A stretch of 36,665 bases of DNA from CAZSMK01 sp964608095 (GTDB lineage: Bacteria > Sumerlaeota > Sumerlaeia > MWCT01 > JAGHBZ01): positions 1-36,665 of the forward strand of contig CAZSMK010000048.1 in NCBI GenBank assembly GCA_964608095.1, given 5' to 3'. The notes below the pieces were generated by a model that was not told where the DNA came from, did no database searches, and was given only the letters and a program-made list of their open reading frames with translations. Each line of letters starts with the position of its first letter. Position 1 is the first letter of the stretch. Below are positions 26,212 to 35,215 of the stretch, one piece after another. A program made the position numbers and the translations under genes.

Positions 26212-27102
26212 GTGAAATCTGCAGTTTATTTTTCAGAGACGCGCCCACAGTTTTTGATTCTTTCTGTGGTGCTGGTATTTCTTGCAACTGCCATGTCACA
26301 TTACTACGCGTCCATAAACTGGATGTATACCCTGTTATGTTTTTCAGGACTGATTTTGCTCCATACAAGTGTTAATGTATTGAATGACTATTCCGATTAC
26401 GTGAGTGGCGTTGATTTCCGGACTCATCGAACGCCATTCAACGGCGGCAGCGGCTTGTTGACCAGCGGCAAGATTTCTCCGGAAACCACGTTGAAGATCG
26501 GATTGATAAGTTTTGGACTTGCCCTACCCATCGGGGGATATTTTCTGTTCGCGCGGGGATGGTTTCTCCTCCCTTTGTTTCTTACGGGTGCATTTCTAAC
26601 TCTTTGCTATACGGAATGGATCGCAAAATCTGGGTATGGTCTCCCGGAACTTGCAGCGGGGCTTGGATTAGGGGCATTACCCGTATTCGGGATGTTTATC
26701 ATAATGAGTCCGGAATTCAAGTTTAGCGCATTGTATGCATCGATTCCGTCAGGCATTCTTGTCACTAATCTGCTGTTTTTAAATGAATTTCCCGACACCG
26801 AGGCGGACAAGATTGCCCAACGAAAAACGTTGCCCATTCTCCTCGGGCACAGAAGAGCATCGCAGATATATGCGTTCTTGACGGTCATGGTTTACGTCTG
26901 GATAGCGGTAGGGGCAGCGTTAAATGTACTGCCTTTCTATACCCTTACGACCTTCTTGACGTTCCCGCTGGCTCTTAAAGCCGTAAAGGTGGCATTACGC
27001 CACCACCATCTACCTGAAATCCTCCCGGCTCTTGCCGCCAATGTCCAGATGGTAATACTCACACAGCTTCTATTGGGGATGAGCTTTGTGCTTGCCGGAT
27101 AA
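26212..27102 (+). CDS. UbiA-family prenyltransferase (MenA-like)
   Basis: 296 aa from the GTG at 26212, chosen because AAGGA lies 9 nt upstream and the length then fits the family; an upstream TTG gives an extra 22 residues without a signal. About eight or nine membrane segments. The two prenyl-diphosphate-binding sites are visible: NVLNDYSDYVSGVD (N-D-x-x-D) and DTEADKIAQRKTLP (D-x-x-x-D). The RTPFNGGSGLLTSG segment resembles MenA-type enzymes, which attach a prenyl chain to dihydroxynaphthoate in menaquinone synthesis. No other men gene is nearby, so the acceptor is inferred. Confidence 0.85.
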   Translation: MKSAVYFSETRPQFLILSVVLVFLATAMSHYYASINWMYTLLCFSGLILLHTSVNVLNDYSDYVSGVDFRTHRTPFNGGSGLLTSGKISPETTLKIGLISFGLALPIGGYFLFARGWFLLPLFLTGAFLTLCYTEWIAKSGYGLPELAAGLGLGALPVFGMFIIMSPEFKFSALYASIPSGILVTNLLFLNEFPDTEADKIAQRKTLPILLGHRRASQIYAFLTVMVYVWIAVGAALNVLPFYTLTTFLTFPLALKAVKVALRHHHLPEILPALAANVQMVILTQLLLGMSFVLAG

Positions 27103-27692
27103 CAGCCGATGAGGGTTGAGTATGAAAGGTTCTAAGATAGGTTCGTGCATTCGCCGCCTACGGCGGCTGTGAATCCGAGGCACCCTCAGTGACTCACTCT
27201 CATACATGACTACGCGCAAGCCAACTATTCGCCATGGTGGATGTATTATCCTCCTGGAGTGGGGATCTTAAAAAACGCCCTCGATATGGTATGTTGTGTT
27301 TTAACATCAAACACCGCGCAGGATAAAGCACCGAGCACAACCACATGAGAAAAACGATAAGATAAAATCCACTCTTGAGAGGGTGGCTCCCGATGTTAAT
27401 CGGAAGACGGGGTCGCAGATTCGACGTGCACAAAATTCTTCTAAAAAACCATGATAGCGATAGCGGTGAAATTGGGGTAGAATCTTATTTCGTCTTCGGC
27501 AATCAATCTTAAGACTTGGATAAGGGGGGTGATCCCAAAGCGTCGACAGGGACGATACAATTGCCTCCACACTCTTTTTAGAAGAATCTTTTTCTTTTTT
27601 TCTTTACCCTGTACTTCAGGATAGTTACTTTTTTTGTTTCCGTTATACTTATTCAAAAAACACAAAAGGATACAGGGTGTTAAAAAATAGGG
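27103..27692. other. 590-bp gap without a recognisable gene
   Basis: It contains a hairpin GCCGCC-TAC-GGCGGC (27153-27167) and an 8-bp inverted pair ACCCTGTA/TACAGGGT (27606-27613 and 27671-27678) just before the PAP2 gene. Open frames on the minus strand overlap one another and have no ribosome sites or family resemblance. It may be degraded sequence. Confidence 0.45.
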
Positions 27693-28685
27693 ATGAACTC
27701 TATCACCCATAAAGAGACCCTTTTCCAGCGTTTACACCTGAGAACACTCGACCTGTTACATCTTGGCTACCTCGGTGTAACCGGTGTCCTCATCCTTATT
27801 TTTCGACAGAACCAGCATTGCTGGTTTGGATATTTCTTGATACGCATCGTTCTTGGCTCTGGAATTGTTGTCCTCAACCTATGCGTGGGGAAATCTTCTC
27901 GTCCCAAATTTTTCTGGCGATTGCTACGCGACTGGTATACTCCCCTATTTTTTATCTATTACTATGAAGAAACGGAATGCCTGAACCAGCTTATAGTCCC
28001 CTTATATTTTAATGCCGTCACCACACAATGGCACGCCCTCTTTGCAGAACGTATGGACTGGTTATGGAACGGATTGATGTATCTTGATCCGGTGCTTGAA
28101 TATTGGGATCAAAGAATTCTTGGATTTCAGCCTTCAATAGACTTCTATAGAAAGCATCCTGATGGATGGCTCAGTGAGCTCATGCATTTCGGGTACTTCT
28201 CGTATTATACCATGATTCCAATGCTCGGCTTCACGCTCTGGTACAAGAAACGCATGAGGGAATTTCACTTCTTCATGGTGGCGATCTCGCTCAACATGCT
28301 GTGGTGTTATCTCTTCTTTATCGTGTTTCCCACGTCGGGACCAAAGAGTTATTTTCCCGGAGCGCATGATCGCGCCGACTTCTCCGGCTATGTGTTTAAA
28401 TGGCTCATGGATATTATTCTCGAACATGGAGAGATATCAAACGGGGCATTTCCGAGTTCTCACGTGGCAATGGCAACCGTAATTCTATTATGTGCGGCAA
28501 AGTTCGAACGCACCGTGTTCTGGATAATGCTGCCTTTGGTGCTCTTGCTCTACGTATCTACTATGTACCTTCGTGAACATTATTTTGTGGATATTCCATC
28601 GGGAATTCTTGTCGGCGCGTTCTTTTTTATCATTGCAGGGCCGGTTAAAAGAACAGTCGACCGATGGGTTGGGTATTCCCCATAA
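27693..28685 (+). CDS. PAP2/AUR1-like membrane phosphatase or phosphotransferase
   Basis: 330 aa multi-spanning membrane protein. The catalytic motifs of the PAP2/AUR1 group are visible: GAFPSSHVAMA holds the first catalytic His, and REHYFVDIPSGILVG the second His and Asp. FPTSGPKSYFPG upstream is like the C-P-T segment of inositol phosphorylceramide synthase (AUR1) relatives. Such proteins remove or transfer phosphate groups on lipids. Whether it is a phosphatase or a head-group transferase cannot be told from sequence. The ATG has only a weak GGGTG signal upstream. It stands between the UbiA gene and the convergent GH38 gene. Confidence 0.8.
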   Translation: MNSITHKETLFQRLHLRTLDLLHLGYLGVTGVLILIFRQNQHCWFGYFLIRIVLGSGIVVLNLCVGKSSRPKFFWRLLRDWYTPLFFIYYYEETECLNQLIVPLYFNAVTTQWHALFAERMDWLWNGLMYLDPVLEYWDQRILGFQPSIDFYRKHPDGWLSELMHFGYFSYYTMIPMLGFTLWYKKRMREFHFFMVAISLNMLWCYLFFIVFPTSGPKSYFPGAHDRADFSGYVFKWLMDIILEHGEISNGAFPSSHVAMATVILLCAAKFERTVFWIMLPLVLLLYVSTMYLREHYFVDIPSGILVGAFFFIIAGPVKRTVDRWVGYSP

Positions 28686-28730
28686 CGTTGGGGAAACATA
28701 GAAGATGTAATGAACGACCTTCTCGCCTGA

Positions 28731-31451
28731 TCAACACACAATTTCAAGGGTAACTATTTTATACGCAGGTATTTTCAGGGTGAATGAAGAATTAAACTTT
28801 TTGGCAATCGGCTCTTCACGCTTTTCGTCAAGTCGAACCTTATATACCTGCTTGATTGTTCTTCCCATAGTGACTTTAACCGTTTGACTTTTCGGTGAAG
28901 GATTAAACAGCCTGACAATGATTGAATTGCGCTCTTCCGCTTTTTTGATAGCGGAGCACAACACCGGCGATGGAGGTGATATCTGAATCAGGCTGTAGCG
29001 TTCAGGCAAAATGGGTTTGGATTTTTTCCCGCGGAACCTGTTTTCGTACGCCACGGTATAAGGAAGAACGTTGTGATTCATCGCCGTGCGCCCCACTCCA
29101 GCATCGAAACAGTTGCCCTTATGTGTGGTAAGTGAATAAAACATCTCGTGGGAGCCGGGGCATTGCCCACCGGGCGCAGGTATGGTCGGACCCGCTCCAT
29201 CTTTCCGCGTGAGTATATCGGGGCGAGAAATCCAGCCGGTTGCTCGGAGCAACGTGAGATAATAATATGATATTCCTTCTTTCGCGCCGGCTTCGTACTC
29301 CCGAAGCCCTTTGTTGATAAAACTGACGCCCGTTTCCTTGTTGTCAAAGGAAACGAACCGTTCCTGGGGTGCGGTAGGTTGAGCGGGTTGCATCCAACCC
29401 TTTTGTTCCTGGCGATGCATTTCCTCCGGTGTTATGTGCCGCCGCTCAATAACATCGAACGAACCCTCGGTTAGACATCTGGATGACGAAAACGGGATGC
29501 GAAACCCACAGCGAAGGCGGTGATCTTCTGCACGATTAAGAACGCGCGTATGAAAGTCAATCCGTTTCGACCCTGCCCGGAGAGTGACTGTCGTCTCGAT
29601 GTCAAGTGCGACTTTCCGCGCGCTCCGCGACTGTCGATCCGCGGATATTGTCGCCGGGATTTTCCACGTGTGCCTGATCTTCCACGTAACCTCATCCGGT
29701 CCGGACTCGATAAGGGCAATGTCGTCTGCAGCCTTACCCTGCGTTGTCAGCGGACGATCTTCGGCAATATAAGAATAGTCGTACTCATCCCCTTTGTCGC
29801 CGCTGTCCTCGAACCAGTGAATTCGTTCAAGAGTCAATCCCCTTTCCTTATCTGCAATGTTCAATGTTCCGTCGTCGTTAATAGTTATCTTATAGAACTT
29901 ATTTTCCATACCCCGCTTCAACATTTTCAGAGAAGGAAGCGATGGCGATAGGACCTCGGATTCTTTGGCATTTCGGACATAAAAGGTTTCGTAACCGAGC
30001 CCTGGAAGTGAGGGGACAAGAAATTTGACCTTAACGCTCTGCATAATTGTATCACCCCAGAGGTGTGCATTGTTGACCTTTTCGCCATTTATAAAGCGGG
30101 CGTACACGTGCTCGCCCTTGCTATTTACAAGGTATAAATGAGCGCCGTTCGCAATGAACTCGGGTAAAAAAACATCCTGCTCGATCTGTAGCCATTCTCG
30201 TTCCCATGGAAGCGTGTTGAACACCACGATAGGTTCGCCATAATCAGGAGTCTTAAATTTAATACGGTCAAGGAGTTCGGTTTTGTCCAACCAGAGAAGA
30301 TAGGAAATCGCCTCATTGAGGTGACGATATCTAACCATCATATCATCATGAACCGCGTCAATGCTGCAGCCGCAAATATCGTCGTGAGGATGGTTCTTGA
30401 GAAGCAACTTCCACAGGTGAAGAAGAATGTCCGAAGGATATTTCGCCTTATTAAGCCACAGGAATAAGGAGAGGGGTTCGAGGACGTTCTCGAGCAAGGT
30501 CTGAGCCTTCTCATTTTCCTGTTTGAGATACAACCTCGAGGAATACACGCCGGACAACACCCAATGACGATACCCGCCGCGAAACTCCCCCGTGTAGGTC
30601 TTGAACTTATCCTTGTATTTTTGTAATGCCCGGATGTAGCGTTCGAAGTTGCTGTGTACAAGGCGGTAGTTGGTGCGTTTCTTGTTTATATACTCTATGA
30701 TGTCGACGATCTCGGGTTGTGCCGGGTGATGGTCGATTCCGTTATTCAGAAGAATCAGAGGAGTGTTAGCGTACTTACCGAGCGTCTCGACCTCGAAATC
30801 CACTTGCTTGATTGCTTCATCGTAATCGGCGGAAAAATGCCAGGGATCACTGAAAGGAACGCCGAGCGACCGAACGTTTCCATAACTATTGATCTGATTG
30901 ATAGCGAGAACGGAACTTTCCTTATCAGGCGCCTTCCAGAAGAACTCGAGACCGAGGTTCTCGACTTCGTCACCCATGCCTCTCATGAACATAAAGGAAT
31001 CGAGCCCAAATCCTTTGAGAATCTGGGGCATCTGGCGTATATGCCCGAAAGGATCGGGGAAATAGCCAATGTTCATACGCCTGCCGAATTGACGCGCAAT
31101 GCGACTACCTATGATGAAGTTTCGAATAATAGATTCACCGCTTACAATAAATTCGTCAGGCTGAACGTAAAGAGGACCTACAAAAATCCGCCCTTCCCGG
31201 ACAAGTGATTTCAACTCCTCCTCACGCCAGGGTTTTACCTCGAGGTAATCTTCGAGTACCACTGTCTGTCCGTCGAGCACGAACCACCGGAATTTCTCCT
31301 TTCGGTGCATGCTCTCAATCAGGTGATCCATCACTGCTATGAGGCGTAAACGAAACTGTTCAAACGGTAGATACCACGCTCGATCCCAGTGGGTATGGGA
31401 AACTACGTGACATACCGGTTTCTCTTTAATGTTTTGTTTCCTTTTTTTCAC
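28731..31451 (-). CDS. Glycoside hydrolase family 38 alpha-mannosidase
   Basis: 906 aa from the GTG at 31451 with GGGAG 6 nt upstream; an earlier frame opening at 31502 gives an odd hydrophobic lead without a signal. It cleaves alpha-linked mannose from glycans, with a zinc ion. Zinc ligands are in VVSHTHWDRAWY (H21, D23), the nucleophile is Asp133 in YFPDPFGHIRQMPQIL, and NNGIDHHP and NHPHDDICGCSIDAVHDDM complete the site. The C-terminal half carries the usual beta-sandwich domains. No signal peptide, so it is probably cytoplasmic, as for glycan-salvage enzymes. It is the last host gene before the CRISPR region and is not linked to a sugar transporter here. Confidence 0.93.
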   Translation of the reverse strand: MKKRKQNIKEKPVCHVVSHTHWDRAWYLPFEQFRLRLIAVMDHLIESMHRKEKFRWFVLDGQTVVLEDYLEVKPWREEELKSLVREGRIFVGPLYVQPDEFIVSGESIIRNFIIGSRIARQFGRRMNIGYFPDPFGHIRQMPQILKGFGLDSFMFMRGMGDEVENLGLEFFWKAPDKESSVLAINQINSYGNVRSLGVPFSDPWHFSADYDEAIKQVDFEVETLGKYANTPLILLNNGIDHHPAQPEIVDIIEYINKKRTNYRLVHSNFERYIRALQKYKDKFKTYTGEFRGGYRHWVLSGVYSSRLYLKQENEKAQTLLENVLEPLSLFLWLNKAKYPSDILLHLWKLLLKNHPHDDICGCSIDAVHDDMMVRYRHLNEAISYLLWLDKTELLDRIKFKTPDYGEPIVVFNTLPWEREWLQIEQDVFLPEFIANGAHLYLVNSKGEHVYARFINGEKVNNAHLWGDTIMQSVKVKFLVPSLPGLGYETFYVRNAKESEVLSPSLPSLKMLKRGMENKFYKITINDDGTLNIADKERGLTLERIHWFEDSGDKGDEYDYSYIAEDRPLTTQGKAADDIALIESGPDEVTWKIRHTWKIPATISADRQSRSARKVALDIETTVTLRAGSKRIDFHTRVLNRAEDHRLRCGFRIPFSSSRCLTEGSFDVIERRHITPEEMHRQEQKGWMQPAQPTAPQERFVSFDNKETGVSFINKGLREYEAGAKEGISYYYLTLLRATGWISRPDILTRKDGAGPTIPAPGGQCPGSHEMFYSLTTHKGNCFDAGVGRTAMNHNVLPYTVAYENRFRGKKSKPILPERYSLIQISPPSPVLCSAIKKAEERNSIIVRLFNPSPKSQTVKVTMGRTIKQVYKVRLDEKREEPIAKKFNSSFTLKIPAYKIVTLEIVC

Positions 31452-31827
31452 ATGTATCTCCCATTGGTGAATAAGAATTAAAATACATGTCGTTACATGC
31501 AATAACCATCATAAGGCAAGGAAAATCTTAAAAATATAAAAAATCCCTACTTGGGGGTAACTTGAAAATTTTATTACACAACAAAAAAAGCGAATAGCAA
31601 TTATCCCTTGATCAAGCCTTCTGTGGACAGGTGCTTATATCAATAGGCATTCATCGACACATTCAGGACAAGTAAACAAAAATCTCTTTCCTGCACAAAA
31701 TGAGGATTTTTTTATTTGACATTTAGAGTGTTAAGGGAATAAGTTGTTATCTTGTTTTTATTTTCTTTTTTATATACCTTTTTCTCAGCATAGAAAGGTA
31801 AAAGGGATAACAAGTGTATTTGGGTAT
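31452..31827. other. A+T-rich intergenic region between GH38 and tracrRNA
   Basis: No gene is credible. A TTGACA at 31716-31721 on the plus strand has no good -10 partner (TAAGTT at 18 bp). Nested inverted repeats lie at 31744-31813. Confidence 0.5.
31744..31813. repeat. Nested inverted repeats beside the tracrRNA gene
   Basis: Outer arms TTGTTATC (31744-31751) and GATAACAA (31806-31813), inner arms TACCTTT (31775-31781) and AAAGGTA (31794-31800) with a 12-nt loop. Together they can fold into a long interrupted stem. It lies directly beyond the tracrRNA terminator. Confidence 0.5.
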
Positions 31828-31859
31828 AAAAAAGAAAGCGCCCCCGCGAGGGAGGGCAC
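31828..31859 (-). terminator. Intrinsic terminator of the tracrRNA
   Basis: On the minus strand GTGCCC pairs with GGGCGC (one G-U pair), with further C-G pairs inside, then TTTCTTTTTT. Confidence 0.85.
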
Positions 31860-31898
31860 TGGTTTTAACCTTGCAAGACAATTGCCCAATTGTTGTAA

Positions 31899-31928
31899 TT
31901 AACTGGTCAATCTCCGCTTGGATACATT
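31899..31928 (+). promoter_or_regulatory. Possible cas9 promoter inside the anti-repeat
   Basis: On the plus strand the anti-repeat keeps the promoter-like parts of the CRISPR repeat: TTAACT (31899-31904), 18 bp, TACATT (31923-31928). The start would fall near 31935, about 60 nt before the cas9 ATG, on top of the predicted start of the divergent tracrRNA. This is inference. Confidence 0.35.
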
Positions 31929-31940
31929 TAACAAATAACA

Positions 31941-31969
31941 ATTTTATATAGACATGCATTATGAGTCAA
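31941..31969 (-). promoter_or_regulatory. Promoter of the tracrRNA
   Basis: On the minus strand TTGACT (31969-31964), exactly 17 bp, TAAAAT (31946-31941). Both boxes have five of six consensus bases. The start falls near 31934, about 6 nt before the anti-repeat. Confidence 0.75.
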
Positions 31970-31996
31970 CAAAAAAATGAATGGGGGAAATAAAAA

Positions 31997-34900
31997 ATGG
32001 CTCCAACAGAAACAATACTCGGAATTGACTTGGGGGCTAATTCCTTGGGCTGGGCTTTGATAGAGGCACCCAAAGGTAATCCCTGTCGAATAGTTGATGC
32101 AGGTGTGAGAGTGTTTGAAGCCGGTGTTAACCTTCGAGAGACGGGTGAGAAAGCGTCTCTGAACATAGAAAGGCGTAATGCAAGGAGTAGAAGACGATTG
32201 ATTGAAAGAAGAGCTCGACGTATGAGGAAACTTCTACATATCCTGCAACAATCAAATCTTCTACCCGCTGGTGAACTTCATGGTCATCTAAGAAAAGGTG
32301 AAGGTAGTCCCATGGCAGATTTTTTCCTCGATCCCGATAATGAACCATATCAACTTCGGGCAAAGGCTCTTTCACATAAGATATCACCTTATCAAATTGG
32401 ACGATGTTTATATCACATTGCACGGAGACGGGGATTCGAATTTAATAGAAAAACACCAAAAAAAGATAACGAAGACGAAGGTAAATTAGAAAAAGAGACA
32501 GGACAATTAGAAAATGAATGGATTGCGAAAGGTGCAAGAACTCTTGGTGAATATCTTGCATCTCTCGATCCTCATGATAGGAGAAGACGTGGAATCAAAA
32601 CACTTCGAAGATGGTACAAGGAAGAGTTCGAGAAAATCTGGGAAAATCAAAAAAAATATCATCCAGAGTTACTAAAGGAAGATCTGAAAAACAAAATATT
32701 TAAGGCTATTTTCAACCAGAGACCTCTAAAGTCTCAAAATAAATATATTGGACGATGTCAGCTTGAGACTGATAATCCCCAATATATCCCGAAGAGAGCA
32801 GCCTGGGCTACTTTACTTGCACAGAGGTTTCGTATGCTTCAGGACGTTAATAATTCTCGTATTATTGATCCCTCTAATCAAGAACGTCCTCTTAACCCTG
32901 AAGAAAGAGAGAAATTAATCAGCATCCTTGAAAAAAAATCGATGCTCAAATTTACTGATACCAGAAATAAGATACTCAAACTCCCTAAGGGCTCAAAATT
33001 TAATTATGAGAACGGAAATAGAAAATCTTTTCTTGGTAACAAAACAGCTGAAAAGATGATTTCTATTTTTGGTGAGCAATGGGATAAAATGAGCGCTCTG
33101 GAAAAAGATCAAGCAGTTGAAGATGTTATTAGCATACAATGTAAAAAAGCCTTGAATAAACGTGGAGAAAATTTCTGGAAACTTACCGGAGACAATCTCG
33201 AAAAATTTGTTTCGTTTAGTCCCGAAGCCGGATATTGTAACATTTCTAAACGGGCGCTTAAAAAACTAATACCACTACTCGAGCAGGGTCTTTCATATTC
33301 TGAGGCAGTTAAAAAAGTATATCCTGAGAAAGCAAATGGAACCATACTCGACAAAATTCCACCTATTGAAAATCTTAGGAATCCAATTGTTCAACGCTCT
33401 TTATCAGAATTGCGTAGAGTGGTTAACTGTCTTATAAAAAAACATGGGAAGCCCGGGAGGATTCGAATTGAACTTGCCCGTGAACTGAAGAAGAACACGG
33501 AGGAACGGATAAGAATTATTAAACAAATGGACGAAAACGAAAAAGACCGTAAACGCGCAAGAGAGAGATTAGAAGAAATCACAGAATTTGAAAATCCTAC
33601 AAATTTCATGATACAAAAATATCTACTATGGGAAGAGTGTAAAGGTGTTTGCCCTTATACCGGAAAACCTATTCCACTAACGAATCTTTTTAGCGATTCT
33701 TCGGAATTTGATATCGATCATATAATTCCTTTTACACGTTCTCTTAACGATTCGTTTCTTAATAAAACCTTGTGTCATAACGAATATAATAGAACAATAA
33801 AAAGAAACCAGACACCATGGGAGACTTGTGGAGCAGCAGCAGAAGCGGGAGACCCTAAAAAGAAGAAAGAGTGGGAAGATATTCTTGAAAGGGTCAAAAA
33901 TTTCGAAAGCAAAAGGATAGTTTCATGGCGTGACTATAACACCGGAGAAATAAAAACAACTACGAAGAAAAGCTTTGAAAAACTTAAAAGATTCCAATTA
34001 AAAAAAGTCGATGATGAAGAAGTTTTCCTTTCAGATTTTACAAGCAAACAACTCAATGACACGAGGTATGCATCTCGAAAAGCGCGGGAAGTTTTAGCGA
34101 AGCTTTATGGGATAGAAGGATTCAAGAAAGTGCAGGTTGTTACAGGTCAAATAACCGCGTATCTGCGACGGGCATGGGACCTTAATTATCTTCTTGATGA
34201 AGAGAATACCAAGACACGATCGGATCATCGTCATCATGCTATTGATGCAATTTGTGTTGCTCTTACAGAACAACGAATAGTTCATCAACTTCATATTGCG
34301 GCAAAATATGGCGTTTTACGCAAACGTGCAGGGTCTTTCAGCCGAATGGAAGATCCATGGCCAGATTTTCAGGAGAACATTAAAAGTATGATTCAATCGA
34401 TTATTGTCTCTCATAAGGTGTCAAATAAGGTCAGCGGTAAACTCCATGAAGAAACTCATTATGGAAAAATACGTTCGCCATATCACTATGAAAGAAAAGA
34501 TGGAAAATATTATACAGTTATTCGAAAAAAACTTTCAGAGCTTGAGGGAAATTCCGAAAGTGCAGCCCATCAAAATATTGATTCAATTGTCGATAAAGCA
34601 GTTCGCGAAAAAATTATTGAAAAGTTGCAAGAACTCATGAAGAAAAATAAGATCGATTCCTTTCGGAATGCAATCAAATTATTCAGTGAGGAAGAAAACC
34701 ATCCTGTATTCTTTACCAGGGATGGTAGAAGAGTCCCAATTCACAAAACCCGAATAAAAGTTCAATGCAATCCCTCCAAAATCGCTGGTGGAGATCATGA
34801 GCGCTGGGTAAAGACAGGAAACAATCATCATCTCGCGGTATATGAAATAAAAGACAAAAAAGGCAATATAAAATGGCGGTCTGAAATCGTTACACTCTTT

Positions 34901-35215
34901 GAAGCCATGAGACGAAAAAAATTCAAAGAGCCCATTATAAAGCAAGTTGATGAGAACGGTAATCCGCTTGTCTTCTCTTTATCCATAAATGAGGCTGTCG
35001 AAATTGATTGGAATGGTAAAAGGGAAATAGCAATAGTACAAAACCTTTCTGATCGTGATTATAGATTCTATCGACCTGAAGATGCTCGTTTATCTGGTAA
35101 GAAGGACGTCTTGCGAGTTCGTGGGGACAACAAACTTTTACATTCACGATGTCGAAAACTTTATATTTCTCCGATCGGTGAGATAAGAAGGGCAGAAAAT
35201 GGAGCGAGTTCTTGA
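31997..35215 (+). CDS. cas9: Cas9 nuclease, type II-C
   Basis: 1072 aa RNA-guided DNA endonuclease, near the 1082 aa of the Neisseria II-C enzyme. RuvC-I is LGIDLGANSLGWAL (D11), the arginine-rich bridge helix is at about 52-80 (NARSRRRLIERRARRM), RuvC-II is RIRIELAREL (E492), the HNH domain has FDIDHIIPF (D574, H575) and CHNEYNRTIK (N598), and RuvC-III is HRHHAIDAICVAL (H747, D750). A CPYTGKPI segment opens the HNH domain. All catalytic residues are intact. The C-terminal 300 residues hold the wedge and PAM-interacting parts, which cannot be read for PAM from sequence. GGGGGA lies 8 nt before the ATG. The stop overlaps the cas1 start by 17 bp. No csn2 or cas4, so II-C. Confidence 0.97.
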   Translation: MAPTETILGIDLGANSLGWALIEAPKGNPCRIVDAGVRVFEAGVNLRETGEKASLNIERRNARSRRRLIERRARRMRKLLHILQQSNLLPAGELHGHLRKGEGSPMADFFLDPDNEPYQLRAKALSHKISPYQIGRCLYHIARRRGFEFNRKTPKKDNEDEGKLEKETGQLENEWIAKGARTLGEYLASLDPHDRRRRGIKTLRRWYKEEFEKIWENQKKYHPELLKEDLKNKIFKAIFNQRPLKSQNKYIGRCQLETDNPQYIPKRAAWATLLAQRFRMLQDVNNSRIIDPSNQERPLNPEEREKLISILEKKSMLKFTDTRNKILKLPKGSKFNYENGNRKSFLGNKTAEKMISIFGEQWDKMSALEKDQAVEDVISIQCKKALNKRGENFWKLTGDNLEKFVSFSPEAGYCNISKRALKKLIPLLEQGLSYSEAVKKVYPEKANGTILDKIPPIENLRNPIVQRSLSELRRVVNCLIKKHGKPGRIRIELARELKKNTEERIRIIKQMDENEKDRKRARERLEEITEFENPTNFMIQKYLLWEECKGVCPYTGKPIPLTNLFSDSSEFDIDHIIPFTRSLNDSFLNKTLCHNEYNRTIKRNQTPWETCGAAAEAGDPKKKKEWEDILERVKNFESKRIVSWRDYNTGEIKTTTKKSFEKLKRFQLKKVDDEEVFLSDFTSKQLNDTRYASRKAREVLAKLYGIEGFKKVQVVTGQITAYLRRAWDLNYLLDEENTKTRSDHRHHAIDAICVALTEQRIVHQLHIAAKYGVLRKRAGSFSRMEDPWPDFQENIKSMIQSIIVSHKVSNKVSGKLHEETHYGKIRSPYHYERKDGKYYTVIRKKLSELEGNSESAAHQNIDSIVDKAVREKIIEKLQELMKKNKIDSFRNAIKLFSEEENHPVFFTRDGRRVPIHKTRIKVQCNPSKIAGGDHERWVKTGNNHHLAVYEIKDKKGNIKWRSEIVTLFEAMRRKKFKEPIIKQVDENGNPLVFSLSINEAVEIDWNGKREIAIVQNLSDRDYRFYRPEDARLSGKKDVLRVRGDNKLLHSRCRKLYISPIGEIRRAENGASS

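Larger units (their letters stand above)
31828..31934 (-). ncRNA. tracrRNA of the type II-C system
   Basis: The stretch 31892-31928 is a degenerate CRISPR repeat: read on the plus strand it follows the crRNA-orientation repeat with two G-to-A changes (which keep G-U pairing in the RNA duplex), one inserted C and one G/C mismatch in the middle, giving the usual bulge. Transcribed from the minus strand it is an anti-repeat able to pair with the crRNA repeat almost end to end. It is followed by a hairpin CAATT-GGGC-AATTG, a small hairpin GGTT-AA-AACC and a terminator stem (GTGCCC with GGGCGC, 31838-31859) ending in a U-rich tail at 31828. A promoter lies 7 nt upstream of the predicted start. About 107 nt, typical of II-C. 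The ends are predicted, not measured. Confidence 0.9.

Noticed and set aside
27200..27710. Three overlapping minus-strand frames (77-89 codons)
   Set aside because: They overlap each other in different frames, lack ribosome sites and match nothing I recognise.
31716..31744. TTGACA as main cas9 promoter
   Set aside because: The -10 partner is poor, it is 250 bp from cas9, and a transcript from it would have to cross the whole tracrRNA gene on the opposite strand.
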